Positions 1 to 7,377 of a DNA stretch of 22,533 bases are shown here, piece by piece. Every line of letters begins with the position of its first letter. Position 1 is the first letter of the stretch. The notes beneath the pieces were generated by a model. That model had not been told where the DNA came from and searched no databases. It saw nothing but the letters and a program-made list of their open reading frames with translations. Made by a program: the position numbers and the translations under genes. The DNA is from Cellvibrionales bacterium UBA4495 (lineage in GTDB: Bacteria > Pseudomonadota > Gammaproteobacteria > Pseudomonadales > Porticoccaceae), in NCBI GenBank assembly GCA_002388905.1, contig DGNJ01000041.1, forward strand, positions 1-22,533, given 5' to 3'.

Positions 1-1149
1 CAGGGGGTCCAGGTCGGTGATCTCCAGGGCGTAGGCCACCAGGGAACCCGCCCCTGAGCCCCGTCCGGGCCCCACGGGAATATCGTTCTCCTTGGCCCAG
101 CGGATAAAGTCCATGACGATCAGGAAGTAGCCGGGGAAGCCCATCTGGTTGATGATGTCCAGCTCGAAACGCAACCGCTGCTCGTACTCCCCGCGCCGGC
201 GATCCCGCTCGCCGCTGTCCGCGAACAGGGTCGCCAGCCGCTTTTCCAGGCCCTCGAAACTGAGCTTCTCGAAATAGGTCTCGGTGGTAAAACCGGCCGG
301 GATGGGGTACTCCGGCAGGTAGTGCTTGCCCAGCTCCAGTTCCAGGCTGCAGCGTTTGGCAATCTCGACGCTGTTTGCCAGGGCTTCGGGAATATCGCTG
401 AACAGTTCCGCCATCTCTTCCGCGGAACGAAGGTACTGCTGGGGGCTGTAGCGGCGCTCCCGGCGCGGGTCGTCCAGGGTCCTGCCCTCGTTGATGCAGA
501 CCCGGGCCTCGTGGGCATCGAACTGCTCCCGTTCGAGAAAGCAGACGTCGTTGGTGGCCACCACCGGGCACCGGTTCGCGCCGGCCAGCTCAACGGCCCG
601 ATGCAGGTAATCCTCCTCGCCATCGCGGCCGGTGCGGGTCAGCTCCAGGTAATAGCGGTCGGGAAAATCCCGGCGCCAGTCGTCGAGCAGCGCCTGTGCC
701 TGTTCCCGCCTGTTGGCCAGCAATGCCTGGCCCACGTCGCCCTGGCGTCCGCCGGACAGGACGATCAGCCCTTCACCGAGCTCGGCCAGCCACTCCCGGC
801 GCAGCATGGGCCGGCCCTGAACCTGCCCTTCCAGGTAGGCCCGGGAAATCAGCCGGGTCAGGTTGCGGTAGCCTTCCCCGTTCTGCACCAGCAGCGTCAC
901 CTGGCTCGGCGGCGCATCCTGCGCCGGCGGGGCCACCTGGAAATCGCTGCCGCAAATGGGCTTGATACCGGCTCCCCGGGCGGCTTTGAAGAATTTCACC
1001 AGGGCAAAGAAATTGCACACGTCGGTGATCGCCACCGCCGGCATGCCGTACTCCGCGGATTTGCCGATCAGGGAACCGATACGGACGATGCCATCCACCA
1101 GGGAGTACTCGGTGTGGACGCGCAAATGGATAAATGAAGGTTCTGCCAT
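1..1149 (-). CDS. dnaE: DNA polymerase III alpha subunit, N-terminal part (runs off the left edge)
   Basis: Catalytic subunit of the replicative DNA polymerase III. Only the first 383 codons are in the window; the family is about 1,160 residues long. The protein opens with [20 protein letters not shown], the start of the PHP domain, which fills roughly residues 1-280. Further on come [29 protein letters not shown], and near the edge [17 protein letters not shown] followed by [16 protein letters not shown], the start of the palm. The catalytic aspartate motif (PDFDVDF in E. coli) lies just beyond the edge and cannot be checked. ATG at 1149 matches the N-terminus of E. coli DnaE; no strong ribosome binding site is visible. 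The 105-nt gap to the upstream transporter gene has a small 5-bp hairpin (1184-1199) but no promoter I would defend. Identity is very secure. Confidence 0.97.
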   Translation of the reverse strand, partial: MAEPSFIHLRVHTEYSLVDGIVRIGSLIGKSAEYGMPAVAITDVCNFFALVKFFKAARGAGIKPICGSDFQVAPPAQDAPPSQVTLLVQNGEGYRNLTRLISRAYLEGQVQGRPMLRREWLAELGEGLIVLSGGRQGDVGQALLANRREQAQALLDDWRRDFPDRYYLELTRTGRDGEEDYLHRAVELAGANRCPVVATNDVCFLEREQFDAHEARVCINEGRTLDDPRRERRYSPQQYLRSAEEMAELFSDIPEALANSVEIAKRCSLELELGKHYLPEYPIPAGFTTETYFEKLSFEGLEKRLATLFADSGERDRRRGEYEQRLRFELDIINQMGFPGYFLIVMDFIRWAKENDIPVGPGRGSGAGSLVAYALEITDLDPL

Positions 1150-1254
1150 GGGATATCAGTTTGTCTCTTTCAACGTGAAGCCGCCGGTGTGTTTACCGGT
1201 GCGATTGCCGGGCGTCAGCCGTATTATGCGCCGGATTCGTGGCGCGTTCGGCCT

Positions 1255-2586
1255 TTAATACATTAACGCCATGCCCGCCATGATCACCAGCCCGGTCCAG
1301 AGCAAGGCCACGGTGCAGTAACCCATGATGTCCTTGATGGAGAGCCCGGCGATGGCGAGCATGGGCAGTGTCCAGAATGGCTGGATAAGGTTGGTCCAGG
1401 CATCCCCGAAAGCCACCGCCATGGCTGCCCGGTTCAGGGGCACGCCCAGGTTATCGGCCGCGGGGATCACGATGGGCGCCTGCACCGCCCACTGGCCGCC
1501 GCCGGAAGGCACGAAAAAATTGACCAGGCCCGCACTGAGGAATGTCCAGAGAGGAAAGGTTTGCGGCGTCGACAGGGCGACAAAACCCTGGGAAATGGAA
1601 ACCGCCAGCCCGGAACTGGCCATCATGCCCATGATTCCCGCATAAAGGGGGAACTGCAGGACGATTCCCGAGGTACCCCGCACCGCCTCGTGGAAGTCGC
1701 GCAAATAATTGGCCGGCGTCTGGTGGAAGAGGACACCGAGGGTAAGGAATAACAGGCTGATGGTATTCAGGTCGATACCGCCGCCCTGAATGAAGTGATC
1801 TGCCAGGTACCAGGCGCCGAGACCGCCCAGGGCAAAAGAGAATACGCGGCTGTGTTCCAGGCGCTGGGCCGGGGTCATCTGGTCCCGGGAGGGAGGCGCC
1901 GGCGGCGTTTCATCCTCGAAAAGCGAGTCCGGCACCGGCGGTACCTGCTCCGGCGGCGGCATCATCAGGCGGTTGACCACCGGGAGGGTGATCAACAGGA
2001 GCGCGCAGATCACCAGGTTGGGCCAGTCGAAGAGTGTCTCGGAGACGGGAATCACCCTCCCCTCCAGCATTTTGCCGAGGGCATCCGAGCCGCCGGCGGC
2101 CAGCTTCAGGGGAATCGAGCCCGACAGGCCGGCGTGCCAGATAATGATACTGCTGTAAGCCGAGGCCACCAGCAACGGATAGTGCACGCCGCGCACCCGC
2201 CGGGCCATCTCCCTCGCCACCAGGGCACTGCCGATCAGGCCGAAACCCCAGTTGATCCAGAACGCGAGCATGGCAAAAACGGTGACCAGGATGATTGCCT
2301 GGCCCGGGGAGCGGGCTAGGCCGGCCAGGCGGCGCAACAGAGCCTGTATGGGCGGGCTGCTGGAAAAGACGTGGCCGGTCACGAGGATCAGCACCATCTG
2401 CATGGAAAAAGTGAGCAGCCCCCAGACGCCGTCGCCCCAGAACCCCACCATGGCGGTCACCGACTGACCCTCGCTGATCATGCCGGCAATCAGCACCACC
2501 AGTGTCAGGAGAATGGCAAACAAAAAGGCGTTGGGCAGCCAGCGCTGTACCACACGGGTAAAAAAATCGGCCAGCGTCTTGATCAC
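1255..2586 (-). CDS. atoE: AtoE-type short-chain fatty acid transporter
   Basis: Polytopic inner-membrane protein of 443 residues in the short-chain fatty acid transporter family of E. coli AtoE (440 residues). Diagnostic stretches shared with AtoE are RWLPNAFLFAILLTL near the N-terminus, MQMVLILVTGHVFSSSPP, INWGFGLIGSALVAREMARR, YAGIMGMM, NFFVPSGGGQWAVQAPIVIP and IKDIMGYC near the C-terminus. About ten hydrophobic segments are separated by a charged, proline-rich loop around residues 210-240. The start is GTG at 2586, because AGGAGG (2596-2601) sits 9 nt upstream and this gives the family length; a TTG at 2610 would lie upstream of that site. There are no atoD/A/B (CoA-transferase, thiolase) neighbours. 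It sits 48 nt after rnhB and 105 nt before dnaE. Family membership is firm; the substrate (acetoacetate, butyrate or another short acid) is inferred. Confidence 0.88.
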   Translation of the reverse strand: MIKTLADFFTRVVQRWLPNAFLFAILLTLVVLIAGMISEGQSVTAMVGFWGDGVWGLLTFSMQMVLILVTGHVFSSSPPIQALLRRLAGLARSPGQAIILVTVFAMLAFWINWGFGLIGSALVAREMARRVRGVHYPLLVASAYSSIIIWHAGLSGSIPLKLAAGGSDALGKMLEGRVIPVSETLFDWPNLVICALLLITLPVVNRLMMPPPEQVPPVPDSLFEDETPPAPPSRDQMTPAQRLEHSRVFSFALGGLGAWYLADHFIQGGGIDLNTISLLFLTLGVLFHQTPANYLRDFHEAVRGTSGIVLQFPLYAGIMGMMASSGLAVSISQGFVALSTPQTFPLWTFLSAGLVNFFVPSGGGQWAVQAPIVIPAADNLGVPLNRAAMAVAFGDAWTNLIQPFWTLPMLAIAGLSIKDIMGYCTVALLWTGLVIMAGMALMY

Positions 2587-2595
2587 GGTCTTTCC

Positions 2596-2601
2596 CCTCC
2601 T
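2596..2601 (-). promoter_or_regulatory. Ribosome binding site deciding the GTG start of the AtoE-like gene
   Basis: AGGAGG on the minus strand, 9 nt before GTG at 2586. It rules out the upstream in-frame TTG (2610), which would place this site inside the coding region. Confidence 0.8.
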
Positions 2602-2634
2602 GTAAGGCAATTATCTTTCTTGTGGGTGGTGCCG

Positions 2635-3240
2635 CTAAAGCGGCAGATCCCCCTGTTCTCCGTCCACCCGGATGGGCCGGAAAGAGCGCCGGTGAATGGC
2701 ACAGGGACCGAGCCGGCCCAGGGCCTCCAGGTGCCGGGGGGTGGCGTAGCCTTTGTGCTCGGCAAAACCGTAACCGGGAAAACGGCGCTCGGATTCCATC
2801 ATTTCACCGTCGCGGGTGACTTTGGCGAGAATCCCCGCGGCGCTGATGGCGGGCACGAGGCTGTCGCCCCTGACGACGGCCTGGGCGCGGTACTGCCACC
2901 TGGGCAGACGGTTACCGTCCACCGCGACAAACTCCGGCCGCACGGATAGGCCATCCACGGCCCGGACCATGGCCATCAGGGTGGCCTGGAGGATATTGTA
3001 GCGGTCGATTTCCGCCACCGATGCCCGGGCCACAAACCAGGCCAGGGCCCGGCAGCGGATTTCCTCGCTCAGGGATTGGCGCCTGCCGGCGGACAATGTC
3101 TTGGAATCGGCCAGCCCGTCGACGGGCCTCTCGGGGTCGAGAATCACCGCCGCGGTGACTACGTCTCCGGCCAGGGGTCCGCGACCCACTTCGTCGACAC
3201 CGGCGAGCAAACGTCCTTTGTATGACAACGCCACGGTCAT
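2635..3240 (-). CDS. rnhB: Ribonuclease HII
   Basis: Cytoplasmic endonuclease that cuts the RNA strand of RNA-DNA hybrids and starts removal of misincorporated ribonucleotides. The 201 residues match the usual length of about 200. The metal-binding acidic residues are at the same numbers as in E. coli: D16 and E17 in [13 protein letters not shown]108 in VAVDGN and D126 in VVRGDS. The GRG motif (19-21), DSK at 45-47, and the family tail with [13 protein letters not shown] are all present. The ATG overlaps the lpxB stop by 4 nt (ATGA at 3237-3240), so translation is probably coupled to lpxB. This lpxB-rnhB order is common in Gammaproteobacteria. Confidence 0.97.
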   Translation of the reverse strand: MTVALSYKGRLLAGVDEVGRGPLAGDVVTAAVILDPERPVDGLADSKTLSAGRRQSLSEEIRCRALAWFVARASVAEIDRYNILQATLMAMVRAVDGLSVRPEFVAVDGNRLPRWQYRAQAVVRGDSLVPAISAAGILAKVTRDGEMMESERRFPGYGFAEHKGYATPRHLEALGRLGPCAIHRRSFRPIRVDGEQGDLPL

Positions 3241-4397
3241 GTGCGCGCCCGCCGTTCATCGATCATGGCACCGAGGGTCCTCGCCGCGGTCTCGGCGGCG
3301 TCGACCCGAAGCTGGCGATGCAAGTCTGTGTAGGCCAAAACCTGGCGCTCCCGGTAGTCGTTGTCGTAGAGGGCCTGTAACAGATGGTTGCCCAGAGCCT
3401 CCACCGTGGCCGCGTCCTGCACCAGCTCGGGAACCAGGGCCCGCCCGGCGATGAGGTTGGGAAGGGCAATATAGGGGGTTTTGACAAGCCGTGACAAGAG
3501 CCGGTAGGTCATCGCGCCCATCCGGTACGCAACCACCATGGGTTTTTTCAGCAGCATGGCTTCCAGCGCGGTGGTGCCCGAGGTCAGCAGGACCGCGTCC
3601 GACGCCGCCATGGCATCGTGGGATTGGCCCTCAACGAGAACTACCGGCAGGCCCGGGCGGTCTTCCAGAAGATTCCGAAGTTGCCGGTATCGATCCCGAT
3701 TGGCGGCCGGTATGACAAGGCGCAGATCGCCATGGCGCTCGAGCAGCCACCGGGCAACCCGCAGGAAAAGCGGCCCCATCAACGCCACCTCGGAGCGACG
3801 ACTGCCCGGCATGATTGCCAGCAGCTTGCCGTCCCCTGAAAGATCCAGGCGGGCGCGGGCATCCCCGCTATCCGGCTCCACCGGAAAGCGGTCTGCAAGC
3901 GGGTGGCCGACAAAGGTCACCGGCACCCCGTGCTGTTCATAGAATTCCGTCTCGAAGGGAAAGAGTGTCAGCATCCGGTCAACGGCCCGCGCGATTTTCC
4001 TGATCCGTCCCCGCCGCCAGGCCCAGACCGAGGGACTGACATAATGGGCGGTGAGTACGCCCCGCGCACGCAATCTGGCTTCCAGGCCCAGGTTGAAATC
4101 CGGGGAATCGATACCCAGCACCAAATCACAGCCGGCGTCCAGGAAATACCGGTAAAGGCCGCGGCGCATGCGCAACAGTTCGGGAAGCCGCTTGAGGGGG
4201 TCGACAAAGCCCATCACCGACAGGCGTTCAAGGGGAAAGAGACTCTCGAAACCTTCGGCCAGCATCCGCTCGCCGCCGACACCGGCGAACCGGGCACCGG
4301 GATAATACGTACGCAGGGCGGAGATCAGGGCCGCGCCCAGCTGGTCGCCCGAGGCTTCCCCCGCCACCATGCCGATTCGTACTGGTGCTTCCCTCAT
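3237..4397 (-). CDS. lpxB: Lipid-A-disaccharide synthase
   Basis: Peripheral membrane glycosyltransferase that joins UDP-2,3-diacylglucosamine to lipid X to form the lipid A disaccharide. The 386 residues compare with 382 in E. coli. Family landmarks are [14 protein letters not shown] at the N-terminus, [65 protein letters not shown] and [15 protein letters not shown] chose ATG at 4397, giving [10 protein letters not shown], because GAAGAGA lies just upstream. A GTG at 4424 would add nine residues but has no ribosome binding site. It starts 41 nt after the lpxA stop and overlaps rnhB by 4 nt. LpxA and LpxB act in the same pathway, so the grouping is functional. Confidence 0.96.
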   Translation of the reverse strand: MREAPVRIGMVAGEASGDQLGAALISALRTYYPGARFAGVGGERMLAEGFESLFPLERLSVMGFVDPLKRLPELLRMRRGLYRYFLDAGCDLVLGIDSPDFNLGLEARLRARGVLTAHYVSPSVWAWRRGRIRKIARAVDRMLTLFPFETEFYEQHGVPVTFVGHPLADRFPVEPDSGDARARLDLSGDGKLLAIMPGSRRSEVALMGPLFLRVARWLLERHGDLRLVIPAANRDRYRQLRNLLEDRPGLPVVLVEGQSHDAMAASDAVLLTSGTTALEAMLLKKPMVVAYRMGAMTYRLLSRLVKTPYIALPNLIAGRALVPELVQDAATVEALGNHLLQALYDNDYRERQVLAYTDLHRQLRVDAAETAARTLGAMIDERRART

Positions 4398-4438
4398 GAC
4401 TGGTTCTCTTCGCCGTGAGGCCACGGGGCCCCGGGATG

Positions 4439-5209
4439 TTAGCGGACAATGCCCCGGCGAGAGGCGCGAACAAAGGCCACCAGCGGAGCCAGCACCTCGG
4501 CGGCGTCGTCCATCCCGCCGATTTGTGCAAGCGCGTCCTCCAGCTTCAGTCCCTTTCGGTAGAGCAGCTTGTAGGCTCGGTTGATGGCGGCGATCTGTTC
4601 CTTGCCGAACCCCCTGCGCTTGAGGCCCTCGCTGTTGATGGTGCGCGGCACCGCCGGATTGCCGGCGACCATCACATAGGGAGGCACGTCCTGGGGAATA
4701 TAACTGCCCGCGCCGGCAAAGCTGTGGGCGCCGAGACTGACATACTGGTGGACGAGTACGTAGCCCGACAGGATCGCCCAGTCCCCCACGTGGACGTGGC
4801 CGGCCAGGGAGGCATTATTGACCAGAATGGTGTTGTCGCCGATGACACAATCGTGACCGACGTGCACGTAAGCCATCAACAGATTATTGCTGCCGATGGT
4901 GGTCTCGCCACGGTCCTGGACCGTGCCCCGATGGATGGTGACCCCTTCCCGGATGATATTGTCATCGCCGATCACCAGGCGTGTCTCCTCACCCCGATAC
5001 TTCAGGTCGGGGGTTTCCTCGCCGACAGTGGCAAACTGGAAGACCCGGTTGTTCCGGCCGATGGTGCTGGGCCCGCGAATCACCACATGGGAGTTCACCA
5101 CGGTACCATCGCCGATCTCGACATCAGGCCCGATGATACTCCAGGGTCCCACCTGGACGTTGTCGCCGAGAACGGCGGAGGGATCGATAATGGCTCGGGG
5201 GTCGATCAA
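4439..5209 (-). CDS. lpxA: UDP-N-acetylglucosamine acyltransferase (LpxA), TTG start
   Basis: First enzyme of lipid A synthesis: it moves an R-3-hydroxyacyl chain from acyl carrier protein to the 3-OH of UDP-GlcNAc. The 256 residues form a left-handed beta helix of hexapeptide repeats (about 1-185) and an alpha-helical C-terminus. The catalytic base is H119 (E. coli H125) in VHVGHDCVIG; H116, H138 and H154 match E. coli H122, H144 and H160. The residue at the chain-length ruler position (E. coli G173, Pseudomonas M169) is A167, within AHSFAGAGS. The start is TTG: an in-frame TGA (5216-5218) lies two codons upstream and the conserved MIDPRAIIDP begins here. GGAGGTGA at 5216-5223 is an excellent ribosome binding site. 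LpxA is 106 nt downstream of fabZ. Confidence 0.96.
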   Translation of the reverse strand: MIDPRAIIDPSAVLGDNVQVGPWSIIGPDVEIGDGTVVNSHVVIRGPSTIGRNNRVFQFATVGEETPDLKYRGEETRLVIGDDNIIREGVTIHRGTVQDRGETTIGSNNLLMAYVHVGHDCVIGDNTILVNNASLAGHVHVGDWAILSGYVLVHQYVSLGAHSFAGAGSYIPQDVPPYVMVAGNPAVPRTINSEGLKRRGFGKEQIAAINRAYKLLYRKGLKLEDALAQIGGMDDAAEVLAPLVAFVRASRRGIVR

Positions 5210-5253
5210 GGCCGGTCACCTCCGGCGGCCTGACTGTTCAACGGGTACGACAA
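5206..5253 (-). CDS. Possible 15-codon leader mini-ORF overlapping the lpxA start
   Basis: Inside the fabZ-lpxA gap, TTG at 5253 opens a frame encoding MSYPLNSQAAGGDRP. Its TGA (5206-5208) overlaps the lpxA TTG as TTGA. GAGGAGAAGG (5256-5265) sits just upstream, with 6 nt between GAGGAG and the TTG. The arrangement would allow ribosomes finishing the mini-ORF to reinitiate at lpxA. I recognise no peptide family, and such a short frame can occur by chance; only the well-placed ribosome binding site and the overlap argue for it. Confidence 0.25.
   Translation of the reverse strand: MSYPLNSQAAGGDRP
5216..5223 (-). promoter_or_regulatory. Strong ribosome binding site for the lpxA TTG start
   Basis: GGAGGTGA on the minus strand, 6 nt before TTG at 5209. 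It is a near-perfect complement to the 16S rRNA tail. Its last three bases are the in-frame TGA that excludes any upstream lpxA start. Confidence 0.85.
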
Positions 5254-5315
5254 ATCCTTCTCCTCTGTCGGGCGAACACGGGGAAAATATCGGGTGGCGG
5301 CGTCTTGCCCCGACC

Positions 5316-5753
5316 TCAGTCCAGTTGTTGCAGGGCGCAGAGAATGGTCGCCTCGCAGGCCAGCTTGTCGTCGACACTGGAGCGACACTGGAAACGCCAT
5401 ATATTGCGCTTCACCGAGGCGATGGATGCCTCGAGTACCAAACGATCGCCGGGAATGACGCGGCGCTTGAAGCGGACACCGTCGACACCGGCGAACAGAT
5501 AGAGATTCTTGTCGTCCGGACGCTTGTCGACAGTGGCAAAGCCGAGGATGCCCGCCGCCTGGGCCATGGCCTCGATAATCATGACCCCGGGGAAAATAGG
5601 CGCATTGGGGAAGTGGCCGTTAAAAACGTCTTCATTGGCGGTGATGTTCTTGTAGGCGATGATATGGGCCCCCGGCTCCAGCTCCAGCACCCTGTCTACC
5701 AGCAGAAACGGGTAGCGGTGGGGCAGGAATTCTTTGATCTCTTTAATTTCCAT
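5316..5753 (-). CDS. fabZ: 3-hydroxyacyl-[acyl-carrier-protein] dehydratase FabZ
   Basis: Cytoplasmic hot-dog-fold dehydratase of fatty acid elongation: it turns 3-hydroxyacyl-ACP into trans-2-enoyl-ACP. The 145 residues match the family. The start shows [13 protein letters not shown] (about 10-22). The active-site histidine is H47 in [15 protein letters not shown] and the partner glutamate is E61 in [11 protein letters not shown]-type [11 protein letters not shown] follows near residue 95. ATG at 5753 is supported by GAGGA six bases upstream. It lies 36 nt after lpxD. FabZ and LpxA/LpxD draw on the same 3-hydroxyacyl-ACP pool, so co-expression balances phospholipid and lipid A supply. Confidence 0.97.
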   Translation of the reverse strand: MEIKEIKEFLPHRYPFLLVDRVLELEPGAHIIAYKNITANEDVFNGHFPNAPIFPGVMIIEAMAQAAGILGFATVDKRPDDKNLYLFAGVDGVRFKRRVIPGDRLVLEASIASVKRNIWRFQCRSSVDDKLACEATILCALQQLD

Positions 5754-5789
5754 TCATCATCCTCGGTGCTGTCGCCAATCGCGACGGAG

Positions 5790-6815
5790 TTACTTCTTGT
5801 TGCCGCGCCTGTCGAGACGGGAAAGCTTCTGCGCAATGCGATCCAGCTGGCCAAACCGGACCGCATTCCTGCGCCATTCGGCAGTCTCGCTGAACGGCGT
5901 TCCCGACGAATAGGAACCGGGCCTGGCGATGGATTTTGTAATCATCGAACGCGCCGTCACGGTGACCCCGTCACAGAGCTCGACATGCCCGACAATACCC
6001 ACGCCACCGGCGAGCACGCAGTTCCTGCCGATCACGGCGCTGCCGGCGATGGCCACGCAACCGGCAAGCGCGCTATTGTCACCGACCTTGACGTTGTGGG
6101 CAATCTGCACCTGGTTGTCGATAATCACACCGCTGCCAATTACGGTATTGCCCAGGGCGCCACGGTCGATGGTGGTACCGGCGCCGATCTCGACGTCATC
6201 GCCAATCTCGACGCCACCGAGCTGGTGGATTTTCACCCAACCATCATTGCCCGTAGCGAAGCCGAACCCATCGCTCCCGATTACCGCGCCACTGTGGATT
6301 CTGACACGACTGCCCAGGATGACACCGTGATACAGGTTCACATTGGCGAAAAGCCGCGAATGGGAACCGATAACCGAGTCCCGACCGACGAAACAGCCGG
6401 GGCCGATGACGCACTGTTCCCCGATACGGACACCGGCCTCGATCACCGCCAGGGGCCCGATGGACGCCGAGGGGGCGATTTCAGCGGACTCGTCGACAAC
6501 ACTGGCGGAATGGATACCGGGTGACGGCATCGGGGCCCGGTCAAAGAGCCCGGAAGCCCGCGCATAGGCCAGATAGGGATTGCCGGTCACCAGCTTGTTG
6601 CCGGCAAAACCGGCGGTATCGCCCGGGGCCAGAATAATCGCACCGGCCCGGGTTCCGGTCAGATGACGTCGATAGGCACTGGATGCCAGAAAAGCCAGTT
6701 CGCCAGGCCCGGCATCCTGCAGGGTACTGAGGGCTTTAATTTCGTACGCTGGATCACCCTGCAGCTCGGCATCGAGTAGCCGGGCGAGCTCTCGCAGGGT
6801 GATGGAGCGAGCCAT
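5790..6815 (-). CDS. lpxD: UDP-3-O-acylglucosamine N-acyltransferase
   Basis: Third step of lipid A synthesis: it adds a second 3-hydroxyacyl chain, to the 2-amino group of UDP-3-O-acylglucosamine. The 341 residues equal the E. coli length. An N-terminal uridine-binding domain (about 1-100) is followed by a hexapeptide-repeat beta helix (about 105-310) and a C-terminal helix ending in RLDRRGNKK. The catalytic histidine is H240 in QIAHNVKVGDN (E. coli H239); GSDGFGFA (180-187) and GAGTTIDRGALGNT (211-224) are typical. Only 9 nt separate it from the skp stop and no strong ribosome binding site is visible, so translation is probably coupled to skp. The fabZ gene follows 36 nt downstream. Confidence 0.97.
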   Translation of the reverse strand: MARSITLRELARLLDAELQGDPAYEIKALSTLQDAGPGELAFLASSAYRRHLTGTRAGAIILAPGDTAGFAGNKLVTGNPYLAYARASGLFDRAPMPSPGIHSASVVDESAEIAPSASIGPLAVIEAGVRIGEQCVIGPGCFVGRDSVIGSHSRLFANVNLYHGVILGSRVRIHSGAVIGSDGFGFATGNDGWVKIHQLGGVEIGDDVEIGAGTTIDRGALGNTVIGSGVIIDNQVQIAHNVKVGDNSALAGCVAIAGSAVIGRNCVLAGGVGIVGHVELCDGVTVTARSMITKSIARPGSYSSGTPFSETAEWRRNAVRFGQLDRIAQKLSRLDRRGNKK

Positions 6816-6824
6816 TGCCAGCGG

Positions 6825-7340
6825 TTACTGGGTTTTCTTGTTGAGTCGGTCGGTCAGCTTCGCGGTAATGTCCATATCCGGCTGGGCAACGAGAACCGCA
6901 TCGGAACGGAACAGCAGCGTGATCCCCTCATCCTTGACGATTTCCTGCAAAGCCTCCAGGGCCTTGGGCCGCAGCTCGTTGACTATATTGTTCTGCAGCG
7001 AGCGCACTTCGGATTGTAATTTGCGCTGCAACAGCTCCAGGTCGGCGCGCAGGTATTCCATCTTTTTCTGGAACGATTCAACCTGCTCCTCGGACCAGGT
7101 CATGCGGTTGGCTTCCGCATCCTTTTGCAGCGCCTGGATATCCGCGGTGGTGCTGTCGTATTTCGCCTGCAGGGAAGCGAAGTCGGACTCCGCACGAAGC
7201 TCGTTCTGCCTGGCTTTGGCCACTTCGGAACTGAAAATGGCGGCACCGAGATCGACCACGGCGATTTTCTGCTCGGCCGCCAGGGCGACGGTGCTGAACA
7301 GGGTGACGAGAACAAAAACAAAACTTTTTAAATGGCGCAC
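6825..7340 (-). CDS. skp: Periplasmic chaperone Skp/OmpH
   Basis: Periplasmic chaperone that holds unfolded outer-membrane proteins on the way to the Bam complex. The 171-residue precursor begins with a signal peptide (MRHLKSFVFVLVTLFSTVALA, cleavage likely after A21). KIAVVDLGAAIF follows, then a long charged helical region (about 40-130) that should form the tentacle coiled coil, and a tail with GITLLFRSDAVLVA typical of OmpH. The start is GTG at 7340, with GGAG seven bases upstream. It sits between bamA (37 nt upstream) and lpxD (9 nt downstream), the usual order. Sequence is poorly conserved in this family, so the call rests on architecture plus context. Confidence 0.94.
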   Translation of the reverse strand: MRHLKSFVFVLVTLFSTVALAAEQKIAVVDLGAAIFSSEVAKARQNELRAESDFASLQAKYDSTTADIQALQKDAEANRMTWSEEQVESFQKKMEYLRADLELLQRKLQSEVRSLQNNIVNELRPKALEALQEIVKDEGITLLFRSDAVLVAQPDMDITAKLTDRLNKKTQ

Positions 7341-7377
7341 AAAACGTCTCCACTCGTTGGTTGATTAACAGGGTTGA

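Noticed and set aside
1150..1254. Promoter for dnaE in the 105-nt gap
   Set aside because: A CATAAT-like -10 is present but has no convincing -35 at the right distance, so I do not report it as a feature.
4887..6524. 545-codon open frame on the plus strand opposite lpxA, fabZ and lpxD
   Set aside because: It is antisense to three well-identified genes. High GC and the periodic hexapeptide-repeat codons of lpxA and lpxD keep the opposite frame open, and its low-complexity product (many N-T-D-T-type stretches) mirrors those repeats.
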